This document shows positions 23,785-31,994 of a DNA stretch of 64,000 bases, piece by piece. The DNA is from an uncultured Chryseobacterium sp. Its GTDB lineage: Bacteria > Bacteroidota > Bacteroidia > Flavobacteriales > Weeksellaceae. The DNA lies in contig CAJYWD010000007.1 of NCBI GenBank assembly GCA_913778505.1, forward strand, positions 1-64,000. Direction: 5' to 3'. Under the pieces are notes generated by a model, which worked only from the letters and a program-made list of their open reading frames with translations, was not told the origin of the DNA and made no database searches. Within the stretch, counting starts at the first letter, position 1. Each line of letters opens with the position of its first letter. The translations under genes were made by a program, and so were the position numbers.

Positions 23785-24177
23785 TTATTTTCCGTGAGTT
23801 ATCTTAATGATTTTACCATCAAAAGCATTGATTATAATTAAAAATGTTCCTCCCATATAACCTTTGGGAAGTGTCCCATTAATTAGCCAATAACCGTCTA
23901 TCAGATAAGCTTCGTACGGCTTTTGTTCGATAATGTTACTTTTACCATAAACACTAAAAAGAACAGGTTCGGCCATATTAATTGCAGTCACGCTGTCTTT
24001 AATAATCATTGACTTGTAATCAATAACATTATGTTGCTTTTTATTTGTCAAAGAAGATTTTAATTCTTGTTGAGCATAAGATTTTCCAAGAATTACTCTA
24101 TCGCTTTTTGTCTGTGCACAAGCTGAAAAAGTAAGTAGAAAAAGCGTTGAAAAGTAAATAACTATATTCTTCATCAT
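23785..24177 (-). CDS. YbbC/YhhH-type NTF2-fold lipoprotein
   Basis: A 131-residue lipoprotein. I start at MMKNIVIYFSTLFLLTFSAC, which gives a signal peptide and lipobox (TFSAC); the longer reading from 24237 adds non-signal sequence. The C-terminal half (AEPVLFSVYGK, PYEAYLIDGYWLINGTLP, FLIIINAFDGKIIKITHGK) resembles the NTF2-fold immunity family PF15631 (YbbC/YhhH), members of which are linked to polymorphic-toxin loci. No toxin gene is adjacent. The start lies 15 bp after the stop of the acyltransferase gene, so it is probably co-transcribed. Confidence 0.72.
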   Translation of the reverse strand: MMKNIVIYFSTLFLLTFSACAQTKSDRVILGKSYAQQELKSSLTNKKQHNVIDYKSMIIKDSVTAINMAEPVLFSVYGKSNIIEQKPYEAYLIDGYWLINGTLPKGYMGGTFLIIINAFDGKIIKITHGK

Positions 24178-24191
24178 TGCATTAATTGAAT

Positions 24192-25283
24192 CTAAGACAC
24201 CTTTGTTTTTTCTCTCAAAAACTCTAAAACCTTCCAACCCAAATCATCCAATTTTTTCAGACCTTTTGAAATAACAACTGCCAATACAATATTGATCGGA
24301 TAGATGATCAACACCAACAAATACCACGGCAAAGCATCTTTCATCGGTACGACAAGGAAATAAATTAAAGACGAACTCATCCCTTGTGCGAAATAAAAAA
24401 ATATTGCATTCTGTCCGACATTGGTGAAAAAATTAGGCTTCTCGATTTTAAGCCGATTATAAAAAACAAACAAGGTCACCAATGAAAATAATGTCCAAAT
24501 GATGTACGGAATTTTCGGCGGGAACTTTTGTTTGTTGAGTTTGTAAAACATTTCGCCACCGTAATGCCAAAACATCCAGGCCAAGACAATCGCAACGATT
24601 CCGTACAAAACAGGAATTATTTTTTTAGGGATTTTCTTGCCCTTCATCCTGTTCGCAATCAGGAAAACAGCCATGTAAAACGCAACGTAACCAACTTGTC
24701 CGTTGGGATAATATTGTGGAAATATATTGAATATCAATGTCAAAGCAACACAGATCCCAATAAACCAATCGATGTGTTTCGGGAAAAATCTCAGAATCAA
24801 AACGCCTAGAACGGTCAGGATATAATATACTTTCAGATACCAGAAACTTCCCATTACGACCGGAAATGTGTCACAATTCGAATAGCTGTGCAAATACCAG
24901 TTACCCAACGTTTCCCATTGTGGTACAGACGAAATGCTGGTCGGAACATATTTGCTCCCGAAAGTTGAATAGAAATCTTTCAGCCACTCAAAAGAGAAAA
25001 AGGTCAGCCCAAAAACTTTGAAACAATAATCGAGGAAAAAAAGAAACGTCACGAAGATCATATACGTGATCTGCAGTTTCAGCAATCTGTACAATGTTTT
25101 TTCAACATTGTTTCCGGAAGTGATTCCGCTCAGTGCATAAAACAAGGCAACGTCAAACACCAATGAAAATACTCGCGTTTCCGTAGGCATATAAAACTGT
25201 CCGCTCCAGAACGCCGTGTGGATGAAGATGATGGAAATGGTGGCAATGCCTTTGGCAAAATCTATGTAAAGATCTCTTTTCAT
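24192..25283 (-). CDS. Acyltransferase family 3 membrane protein
   Basis: A 363-residue multi-pass membrane O-acyltransferase (Acyl_transf_3/fucose O-acetylase type) with about ten hydrophobic helices. The N-terminal RDLYIDFAKGIATISIIFIHTAFW holds the conserved Arg and the likely catalytic His22. Such enzymes acetylate surface sugars or glycans; the acceptor cannot be told. I chose MKRDLYIDF at 25283, since the 24 codons upstream overlap an intergenic repeat. Confidence 0.85.
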   Translation of the reverse strand: MKRDLYIDFAKGIATISIIFIHTAFWSGQFYMPTETRVFSLVFDVALFYALSGITSGNNVEKTLYRLLKLQITYMIFVTFLFFLDYCFKVFGLTFFSFEWLKDFYSTFGSKYVPTSISSVPQWETLGNWYLHSYSNCDTFPVVMGSFWYLKVYYILTVLGVLILRFFPKHIDWFIGICVALTLIFNIFPQYYPNGQVGYVAFYMAVFLIANRMKGKKIPKKIIPVLYGIVAIVLAWMFWHYGGEMFYKLNKQKFPPKIPYIIWTLFSLVTLFVFYNRLKIEKPNFFTNVGQNAIFFYFAQGMSSSLIYFLVVPMKDALPWYLLVLIIYPINIVLAVVISKGLKKLDDLGWKVLEFLREKTKVS

Positions 25284-25289
25284 CGATGT

Positions 25290-25440
25290 TGATTTATCAA
25301 TATAATTGGGCTTTAGCCCATTCACAAAAGTAACAAGATTAAAGGCTTTAGCCAAAAATTATAATATGTTTTGGCTAAAGCCTCTTTCGCAATCTCATTC
25401 TATCATTTGGCTGAAGCCCAACGCTACTGATGTTCTTAGT
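25290..25440. repeat. GCTTTAGCC intergenic repeat with perfect hairpin
   Basis: AGGCTTTAGCCAAAA and TTTTGGCTAAAGCCT (about 25343-25384) form a 15-bp perfect stem around an AT-rich loop. Flanking TTGGGCTTTAGCCCA and TTGGCTGAAGCCCAA extend the palindromic theme. A related GGGCTTTAGCC occurs near 37014. Confidence 0.6.
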
Positions 25441-25474
25441 TCAAAATCGCATTTCTATTTATAATTATTTAACT

Positions 25475-25504
25475 TTTGCGACTCGATTGTTATCCTTATT
25501 TTTG
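25475..25504 (+). promoter_or_regulatory. Promoter of mutL
   Basis: TTTG at 25475-25478 and TATTTTTG at 25497-25504 with an 18-bp spacer are an ideal Bacteroidota promoter, 17 bp before the mutL ATG. Confidence 0.75.
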
Positions 25505-25521
25505 AAAGTTTAATTCCCAAG

Positions 25522-27288
25522 ATGTCAGATATCATTCAGCTTTTACCGGATCATGTTGCTAATCAGATTGCTGCAGGAGAAGTGGTGCAGCGGCCGGCGT
25601 CCATTGTCAAAGAACTTTTGGAAAATGCCGTTGACGCCGGAGCAGATAAGATCCAGCTCATCGTGCGAGATGCGGGTAAGAATCTGATTCAGGTGACGGA
25701 TAACGGCATCGGGATGTCCGAGACGGACGCCAGACTGGCTTTTGAGCGGCACGCCACATCCAAAATCCGTTCTACGGAAGATATTTTTAAAATCGCTACA
25801 AAGGGTTTTCGAGGAGAAGCATTGGCTTCTATTGCAGCGGTGGCTCAGGTAGAACTGAAAACCAAACAGAAAGACGCACCGGTCGGAACCAATATTTACA
25901 TAGAAGGTGGACAATTCCAGTTTCAGGAACCGATTCAGACTTCCGAAGGTTCCAATTTCTCCGTTAAAAACCTCTTTTACAATGTTCCGGCCAGACGCAA
26001 GTTCCTGAAGAATGACAATGTAGAATTCCGACATATCATTGATGAATTTCAGAGGGTTGCTTTGGCGCACGAGACCATAGAATTTGAATTGTTTCATAAC
26101 GATGAACCGATTTTCAAACTTAGAAAAGGCGGACAGATGCAGCGCATTGTGGATGTTTTCGGGCGGAAACTGCAGCCGATCCTTATTCCCATTAAGGAAG
26201 ATTTGGGTTGGATCAATCTCCAGGGTTATGTTGCCAAACCCGAAGGCGCCAAGAAAGTGCGTGGCGAGCAGTTTTTCTTTGTCAACGGAAGATATTTCAA
26301 AAGTGCTTATCTCAGCAAAGCCGTTCAGGAAGCTTTTGACGGTCTTTTGCAGCCGGGTTACATTCCTTCATTTTTTCTTTATCTGGAACTGGATCCGGAG
26401 AAAATTGATGTCAATATCCATCCACAAAAAACGGAAGTCAAGTTTGAAGACGAGGCTTTGATTTTTGCATTGATGCGTTCTACCATCAAACGTTCTTTGG
26501 GAATTTACAACGTGGCGCCAAGTCTCGACTTTGAAAGAGACCCGAAGATGGAAGCGTTTTTTGCGCCTGCGCCCAGCAAAAGTAATCACAGCGCTCCCAC
26601 GCCGTCTGCCATCAATGTGGACCGTGATTTTAATCCATTTTTGACAGAGAAAGTTTCGTCGGCGGAAACCATCAGCCTTACCGAGCTTTACGACGTGACG
26701 GCTGCTGCGCCTTCTAAAATTAATCTCTTCGAAGATGATGATCTGGACGAAGACCTTTTCCGGCTGCCCAACGGCTATTGGCTTCTGAACAAAGACGGAC
26801 AAACTTATATGCTGGATTTGGGCAGGATGCACCGCGTTCTGATGTCATCGCACCAGGAAAATCTGCCCACCAAAAAGGCCGGACAAAGTCTGCTGTTCTC
26901 ATTAGAATACCACCTAAACGAAATCGAAAAAAATAAATACAAGTCCATCAAAAAATACCTTCCGGATTTCGGATTCGAGATGACGCTGGCTCAGGAAAAT
27001 GTTCTCAGAATTGAGGCTGTGCCGGAAGCTTTGAAAGAATCTCAGGTTATCAGATTTCTGGAAAAGATATTCGAAATCCTGGAATACAGAACCGAGGAAG
27101 ATTTCTACAAATATTTTGAATACCAATGGGTTAAACTGAAAACCAAATCAAAATTCGATTTCATTTATAAAACAGAAGTTGAACAGTTGGTAAAAGATTT
27201 CATTGACCTTGGATTTCCGCAATATACGGTCAACGGAAAAAAATGCTGGCTGGAAGTGCCATTTGATGACTTCAAAAATAAATTTTAA
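25522..27288 (+). CDS. mutL: DNA mismatch repair protein MutL
   Basis: The mismatch-repair matchmaker that links MutS to downstream cleavage. The 588-residue protein has the GHKL ATPase domain at the N-terminus: IAAGEVVQRPASIVKELLEN near 15-35, DNGIGM near 60, FRGEALASI near 97. The central transducer region includes FFVNGRYFKS and INVHPxKxEV-like DVNIHPQKTEVKF near 295. A variable linker (about 350-400) leads to the C-terminal dimerisation domain. I see no DQHAxxER-type endonuclease motif, so it may lack the nuclease of many bacterial MutL proteins. It heads a three-gene operon with rhomboid and EEP genes. Confidence 0.96.
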   Translation: MSDIIQLLPDHVANQIAAGEVVQRPASIVKELLENAVDAGADKIQLIVRDAGKNLIQVTDNGIGMSETDARLAFERHATSKIRSTEDIFKIATKGFRGEALASIAAVAQVELKTKQKDAPVGTNIYIEGGQFQFQEPIQTSEGSNFSVKNLFYNVPARRKFLKNDNVEFRHIIDEFQRVALAHETIEFELFHNDEPIFKLRKGGQMQRIVDVFGRKLQPILIPIKEDLGWINLQGYVAKPEGAKKVRGEQFFFVNGRYFKSAYLSKAVQEAFDGLLQPGYIPSFFLYLELDPEKIDVNIHPQKTEVKFEDEALIFALMRSTIKRSLGIYNVAPSLDFERDPKMEAFFAPAPSKSNHSAPTPSAINVDRDFNPFLTEKVSSAETISLTELYDVTAAAPSKINLFEDDDLDEDLFRLPNGYWLLNKDGQTYMLDLGRMHRVLMSSHQENLPTKKAGQSLLFSLEYHLNEIEKNKYKSIKKYLPDFGFEMTLAQENVLRIEAVPEALKESQVIRFLEKIFEILEYRTEEDFYKYFEYQWVKLKTKSKFDFIYKTEVEQLVKDFIDLGFPQYTVNGKKCWLEVPFDDFKNKF

Positions 27289-27291
27289 ACT

Positions 27292-28041
27292 ATGTTTCCA
27301 CAACTGACGCCTGTCACCAAGAATATTATCATTATCAACGTGATTTTTTTCGTTGGGACTATTCTTCTGCAAAATCTAAATATAGATCTTGATGCCATGC
27401 TGGCCGGATACTTTCCGCTCTCACCAAATTTCAGATCCTGGCAGATCATTACCCATATGTTTATGCACGGAAGTTTTTTTCACATTCTGTTTAACATGAT
27501 GACGCTTTACAGCTTTGGTCCTGTTTTGGAACAAGTTCTAGGTCAGAAGAAATTTTTGATTCTGTATTTTGCGGCGGGCTTGGGCGGATTTGCGCTGTAT
27601 AATATCTGGAATTATGTGGAAGTAAGTCAATTAACCAATTTTCTGAATAGTCAGTCTTATGATATTCATGAGATTTATAAGTATGCAGACATCAATTATT
27701 CCGGAGAAATGCCGATTTCAACCAACTCGGAGGCGGTGAGGGATTCTGCACAACAGCTTTTTAACATTTTAAGAACGCCAATGGTTGGTGCTTCGGGCGC
27801 TATTTTTGGCGTGATCGCTGCTTTTTCAACATTGTTTCCGGATGCCAAACTGATGTTTCTCTTCATTCCGTTTCCCATCAAAGCCAAATATCTTACGCCT
27901 GTTATTATTTTAGTGTCATTATTCTTGGGATTCAGACAATTCAGCGGCGATAATATTGCACATTTTGCGCATCTTGGCGGTGCGTTGATAGGGTTTCTCT
28001 ACATCTGGAACTGGAAAAAGAACCGGGACAGAATTCAATAG
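27292..28041 (+). CDS. Rhomboid family intramembrane serine protease
   Basis: A 249-residue multi-pass membrane protease that cleaves transmembrane substrates. HGSFFHILFNMMTLYSFG near 60 holds the conserved HxxxN region. The catalytic serine is in GASGAIFG (about 168) and the histidine in HFAHLGGALIGF (about 226). A soluble insertion of about 50 residues lies before the serine helix. It starts 3 bp after mutL and abuts the EEP gene. Confidence 0.92.
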   Translation: MFPQLTPVTKNIIIINVIFFVGTILLQNLNIDLDAMLAGYFPLSPNFRSWQIITHMFMHGSFFHILFNMMTLYSFGPVLEQVLGQKKFLILYFAAGLGGFALYNIWNYVEVSQLTNFLNSQSYDIHEIYKYADINYSGEMPISTNSEAVRDSAQQLFNILRTPMVGASGAIFGVIAAFSTLFPDAKLMFLFIPFPIKAKYLTPVIILVSLFLGFRQFSGDNIAHFAHLGGALIGFLYIWNWKKNRDRIQ

Positions 28042-29022
28042 ATGGGAATTATCAGATTAATTTTAACAATATTCCATCTTCTCGTTATTGCGCTGTTATT
28101 CGGAACAATAATGAACGCTTACATTGCGCCAAGTACTTTCGGGATGCTGAATTTATTATCATTGGGATTTCCTGTTCTGATGATTATCAATCTGATCTTA
28201 TTGATTTTCTGGATGATCACTTGGAAGAAAAGAGCAATTGTATTTTTGGCTTTGTCCATTTTTTTTATAACGCCTACCAGACGCTGGATTAATTATACGC
28301 CGACGCCGGAAAAAACTCCCAATCTAAAGTTAATTTCTTTAAATGGGAAATTTGGTCAGCTCGGCGATGAAGGCATTTACAGTTACCTGAATAGCCAAAA
28401 GCCGGACATTCTTTTTTTTCAGGAGTATGATAACAAACGTTTTTTAGACGGATTTAAGTACGCAGAAAACAGCAGGCCGATTACTAAGATCCAGTCCAGA
28501 TTTCCAATTGTCAAAAGTGGTGAAATTAAAACCGATGCCAGCAATGCGGTCTGCATGTACGCGGATATTAAAGTGCATCAAAAGATCATCCGCTTCATCG
28601 ATGTTTACATGGAGCCGTTCTTTCTGGATAAACAATTGGTACGGCCCACGAAAGATATGGAAGTCAATGAGCAGAAGGCCAAAAAACTTCTTCACATGCT
28701 GATCCCGACATTCAAAAAACACGAAACGCAGATCGATCAGATCAGGGATTTTATCGATGCCTCGCCTTATCCGGTTATCGTTGCAGGCGATTTTAATGCT
28801 GTTCCCAACTCGTATGAATATTATACGGTTTCGGAAAACCTGCAGGATGTGTTTCTGAAAGTAGGAAAGGGAAGCGGAACCAGTTTCCATGATTTTAAAT
28901 TCCCATTGAAAATCGACCAGGTTTTTGCCTCAGAATCTATTACACCTGTCAGTTATAAAGTAGATAGAAGTGTCACCATTTCAGATCATTTCCCGGTGAT
29001 TGCTGAATTTTATATCCAATAA
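28042..29022 (+). CDS. Endonuclease/exonuclease/phosphatase family membrane protein
   Basis: A 326-residue protein with three N-terminal membrane helices (about 5-95) and a periplasmic EEP domain. Motifs are FFQEYD near 130 (metal Glu), VAGDFNAVPNS near 250, and ISDHFPVIAEF near 313 (catalytic His). The fold suits a metal-dependent phosphodiesterase or phosphatase acting outside the inner membrane; the substrate is unknown. Its ATG directly follows the rhomboid stop. Confidence 0.9.
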   Translation: MGIIRLILTIFHLLVIALLFGTIMNAYIAPSTFGMLNLLSLGFPVLMIINLILLIFWMITWKKRAIVFLALSIFFITPTRRWINYTPTPEKTPNLKLISLNGKFGQLGDEGIYSYLNSQKPDILFFQEYDNKRFLDGFKYAENSRPITKIQSRFPIVKSGEIKTDASNAVCMYADIKVHQKIIRFIDVYMEPFFLDKQLVRPTKDMEVNEQKAKKLLHMLIPTFKKHETQIDQIRDFIDASPYPVIVAGDFNAVPNSYEYYTVSENLQDVFLKVGKGSGTSFHDFKFPLKIDQVFASESITPVSYKVDRSVTISDHFPVIAEFYIQ

Positions 29023-29040
29023 TTTTCGATATTTGTTGAT

Positions 29041-29385
29041 ATGAAACACATCTATTGTATTGCGATTTTAGTTTTTGCCAGTTCTTGTGCTAAGAATGAT
29101 TCTACAGTGAGCCATGAAAATTTTGAAAAAACGCCTTCGATCATCTATGATACCACAGCGATCGATTCTTTCGGGCCAGGCGCAACCTCGGAAGCGGTAA
29201 TGGCCAAAATCAATGCGGTTGCCATAAAACGTGAGAAAGATAGCCTGGCGGCCATTGCAAAAGCAGAACAGGAAAAACTGGATAAAGGAAACGCTGAAAA
29301 AGAAGCACAAAAAATAAAAGCTGAAAAAGAAAAAGCAAAAACAGAGCAACCTGCATCAGCAGAAAATCTTCAAACAAATCCATAA
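29041..29385 (+). CDS. Small lipoprotein with charged coiled-coil
   Basis: A 114-residue protein with a lipoprotein signal (MKHIYCIAILVFASSC; lipid Cys16) and a C-terminal half made of Lys, Glu and Ala runs, predicted to form a single long helix or coiled coil. Last gene of the mutL operon by spacing (18 bp). No known domain. Confidence 0.7.
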   Translation: MKHIYCIAILVFASSCAKNDSTVSHENFEKTPSIIYDTTAIDSFGPGATSEAVMAKINAVAIKREKDSLAAIAKAEQEKLDKGNAEKEAQKIKAEKEKAKTEQPASAENLQTNP

Positions 29386-29412
29386 AAAAACCGCCAAAAT
29401 TTGGCGGTTTTA
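29386..29412. terminator. Bidirectional terminator between lipoprotein and sodA
   Basis: AAAACCGCCAAA and TTTGGCGGTTTT form a perfect 12-bp stem with flanking A and T runs. Confidence 0.88.
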
Positions 29413-29442
29413 TCTGTTATCCAGTGTCTAGGGTCTTCAGGT

Positions 29443-30039
29443 CTATTTGTTGTAGAACTCTTCCACCTTATCCCAGTTGATCACGTCAAAAAACGCAGAC
29501 ACATAATCCGGTCTTCTGTTTTGATAATTGAGGTAATAAGCATGCTCCCAAACATCCAGTCCAAGAATCGGAGTTCCTTGCACGTCAGCCACAGGCATCA
29601 GCGGATTATCCTGGTTTGGAGTAGAAGTTACAGTTACAGAACCGTCAGAATTTTTCACTAACCAAGCCCATCCGGAACCAAATCTTGTCTTCGCAGCGTT
29701 AGAAAAATCTTCTTTGAATTTCTCAAAACCACCGATTTTTTCAATTTCAGCTTTCACATTGCCTACAGGCTCTTTGCTTCCGCCTGGCGTCAGCAGTTCC
29801 CAGAACAAAGTATGGTTGTAATGTCCGCCACCGTTATTTCTTACCGCCGGTTTGTCTGTTCCTGTCTTCTGAATTTCTTCGATGGATTTGCCTTCCAGGT
29901 CTGTGCCCGCAATAGCGTTATTAAGATTGTCCACATAAGCCTGGTGGTGCTTGGTATGGTGGATTTCCATTGTTCTCGCATCAATCGTTGGTTCCAACGC
30001 ATCGTATGCATAAGCTAATTTTGGTAATTCGAATGCCAT
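29443..30039 (-). CDS. sodA: Superoxide dismutase, manganese type
   Basis: Converts superoxide to oxygen and hydrogen peroxide in the cytosol. The 198-residue Fe/Mn-family protein has metal ligands His27 ([17 protein letters not shown]), a His in [10 protein letters not shown], and Asp and His in [12 protein letters not shown]. Gly occupies the site where iron enzymes carry Gln (GGHYNH), and Gln appears in NQDNPL; both point to manganese or cambialistic use. The start MAFELPK at 30039 is preferred to an upstream ATG at 30078. It is a single-gene unit. Confidence 0.94.
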   Translation of the reverse strand: MAFELPKLAYAYDALEPTIDARTMEIHHTKHHQAYVDNLNNAIAGTDLEGKSIEEIQKTGTDKPAVRNNGGGHYNHTLFWELLTPGGSKEPVGNVKAEIEKIGGFEKFKEDFSNAAKTRFGSGWAWLVKNSDGSVTVTSTPNQDNPLMPVADVQGTPILGLDVWEHAYYLNYQNRRPDYVSAFFDVINWDKVEEFYNK

Positions 30040-30162
30040 AGTTTCGTATGATTTATTGTTAATAAATGAATTGCTCAAAATTACTCAATAATTATTCCTT
30101 AGACCAATTATAAGAAGCATTTTATAAATATTTAACATCGAAATTTTTAATAAATTTTGTCG

Positions 30163-30170
30163 TAACTTTG
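30163..30170 (+). promoter_or_regulatory. Possible -7 element upstream of sufS
   Basis: TAACTTTG fits TAnnTTTG on the plus strand, but no good -33 element is visible and the start of sufS is 317 bp away across repeats. Low support. Confidence 0.25.
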
Positions 30171-30203
30171 AACCATTCTAAATAATTTAATTGATTAAAA
30201 ACT

Positions 30204-30420
30204 TTCTTTCTCGCAGTTTTTTTTGATTTAGCAGATGAAAAAAATCTTTGAAATCTGCTAGAGAAAAAATAGAAATAGATTTTTTCAACTAAATTATTTG
30301 GGCAGCTTTATCCGCCTTCCGCTCCCAATCTTTTTTGCAGACGGTTTCCAATTCAATAGAACTTGAATACAAGCAAAAAAGGATTTCCGCTCAAGTCGGG
30401 CTGCAACAATTCAACGTTTA
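30204..30420. repeat. Gene-free stretch with two dispersed repeats before sufS
   Basis: At 30204-30268 there is a TCTCGCAG...ATCTGCTAGAGA inverted repeat, related to one at 31724-31800 on the other side of sufS. At 30301-30418 lies the inverted counterpart of the 5582-5682 element: GGGCAGCTTTATCCGCCTTC ... GCAAAAAAGGATTTCCGCTC ... GTCGGGCTGC. No gene is seen in 30040-30486. Confidence 0.6.
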
Positions 30421-30486
30421 ATTATTGATTTTAAAGTTTACAATTAGTCTAACTTCTGAAATCTAGCTTCTAACACCTAAAATAAA

Positions 30487-31707
30487 ATGTTCGACATCAA
30501 TCATATCAGAGCACAGTTTCCAATCCTGGATCAGCAGGTTAACGGAAAACCATTGGTTTATCTGGACAACGCGGCTACATCTCAAAAACCGGTTTCAGTT
30601 CTGGAAACCTGGAAAACATATTACGAAACCCTGAATGCCAATGTTCACCGCGGGATTCACACGCTGAGCCAGTTGGCTACAGAAGAAATGGAACTTTCCA
30701 GAAAGAAAATCCAAAGATTCATCAATGCCAAGCATGATTACGAAGTGATTTTCACCAAAGGAACAACTGAAGGGATCAATCTCGTAGCTTATGCCTTGAC
30801 GAATCAAATCCGGAAAGATGATGAGATTATCATTTCGTACTTGGAGCACCATTCCAACATTGTTCCGTGGCAGATGCTTTGCGAAAGAACCGGCGCAAAA
30901 CTCAGAGTCATTCCAATGGACGAAAACGGAATCCTTCAAATCGATGTTTTGGATTCCTGGCTTAATGAAAAAACGAAAATAGTCTCTGTCAATCAAGTTT
31001 CTAACGCGCTGGGAATTATCAATCCCATCGAGCAAATCATTGAGAAAACCAGACGGCTTTCCAAGGCTTATGTTTTGATTGACGGTGCACAATCTTCTCC
31101 TCATTTCAAAATTGATGTTCAGAAACTGGACTGTGATTTTTTCGTTTTCTCAGGACACAAGATGTATGCGCCAATGGGAACAGGAATTCTTTACGGTAAA
31201 GAATCTGTTCTGGAAAATATGCATCCTTTCCACGGTGGTGGCGAAATGATTGCAGTTTGCAGTTTCGAGAAAACCACTTACGCCGGTTTGCCTTTCAAAT
31301 TCGAAGCTGGAACCCCGAATGTTGGTGGAAATATCGCTTTGGGAGCAGCGGTTGATTTCATTAATCAAATCGGTCACGAGAGTCTTCAGATCCATGAAAA
31401 CGATCTTTTGGCTTACGCTCAGAAAAAACTTCTGGAGCTGGACGGCATTAAAATCTATGGCGAAAAAGCCAACAGAACGGGCGTTGTTTCATTTAACCTG
31501 GAAGGTGCAGGAATTGCGTCCGACACAGGAATGATTCTCGATAAAATGGGAATAGCCGTCAGAACCGGACATCACTGCACACAGCCGATTATGGATTTCT
31601 TCAACATTGCCGGAACCGTCCGAGCCAGTTTTGCGATTTACAACACTTTGGAGGAAGTGGATATTTTGGTTGAAGGTGTGAAGAAAGCGCAGAGAATGCT
31701 GGTATAA
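30487..31707 (+). CDS. sufS: Cysteine desulfurase SufS
   Basis: A PLP enzyme of iron-sulfur cluster assembly that takes sulfur from cysteine and passes it as persulfide to the SUF scaffold. The 406-residue protein shows LEHHSNIVPWQ near 120, DGAQSSPHFKID near 199, the PLP lysine in SGHKMYAPMG (about 225) and the persulfide cysteine in RTGHHCTQP (about 364). This makes it a group II (SufS) enzyme, not IscS. The other suf genes are not beside it; it stands alone between two intergenic repeats and ends in its own terminator. Confidence 0.94.
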   Translation: MFDINHIRAQFPILDQQVNGKPLVYLDNAATSQKPVSVLETWKTYYETLNANVHRGIHTLSQLATEEMELSRKKIQRFINAKHDYEVIFTKGTTEGINLVAYALTNQIRKDDEIIISYLEHHSNIVPWQMLCERTGAKLRVIPMDENGILQIDVLDSWLNEKTKIVSVNQVSNALGIINPIEQIIEKTRRLSKAYVLIDGAQSSPHFKIDVQKLDCDFFVFSGHKMYAPMGTGILYGKESVLENMHPFHGGGEMIAVCSFEKTTYAGLPFKFEAGTPNVGGNIALGAAVDFINQIGHESLQIHENDLLAYAQKKLLELDGIKIYGEKANRTGVVSFNLEGAGIASDTGMILDKMGIAVRTGHHCTQPIMDFFNIAGTVRASFAIYNTLEEVDILVEGVKKAQRMLV

Positions 31708-31723
31708 CATATACTAAAATTAT

Positions 31724-31800
31724 ATTTCTCGCAGATTAAGGCAATTCGGCAGATGTGTACTTTAAGCAAAAATCTGTTTAATCTGCAAAATTAGCGAGAC
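31724..31800. repeat. TCTCGCAGATTAA inverted repeat after sufS
   Basis: TCTCGCAGATTAA at the left pairs with TTAATCTGC plus GCGAGA at the right. It is a relative of the repeat at 30204-30268. Confidence 0.5.
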
Positions 31801-31807
31801 GTAAAAC

Positions 31808-31845
31808 AACAAAGCTCTTTTGGATAATTTCTGAAAGAGTTTTTT
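31808..31845 (+). terminator. Terminator of sufS
   Basis: CTCTTT and AAAGAG form the core stem, followed by six T residues. Confidence 0.6.
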
Positions 31846-31877
31846 ATTAAACTGCCAAATTGTATTGTTTTTATATG

Positions 31878-31892
31878 TGGCATAGCACTTGC
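31878..31892 (+). promoter_or_regulatory. Sigma-54-type promoter upstream of lon
   Basis: TGGCATAGCACTTGC keeps both invariant pairs of the RpoN consensus (GG at -24, GC at -12) at the correct ten-base gap. Transcription would start near 31904, leaving a 90-nt leader before lon. Assignment is by consensus only. Confidence 0.5.
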
Positions 31893-31994
31893 GAAATTAT
31901 ACTCTGACTTAGAACCAGATTGATTCTCTTTAGAATATTGAGAATCTAACTTTTTATCCATTAAGATTAATGACAATATGTCATTCAAAATATT

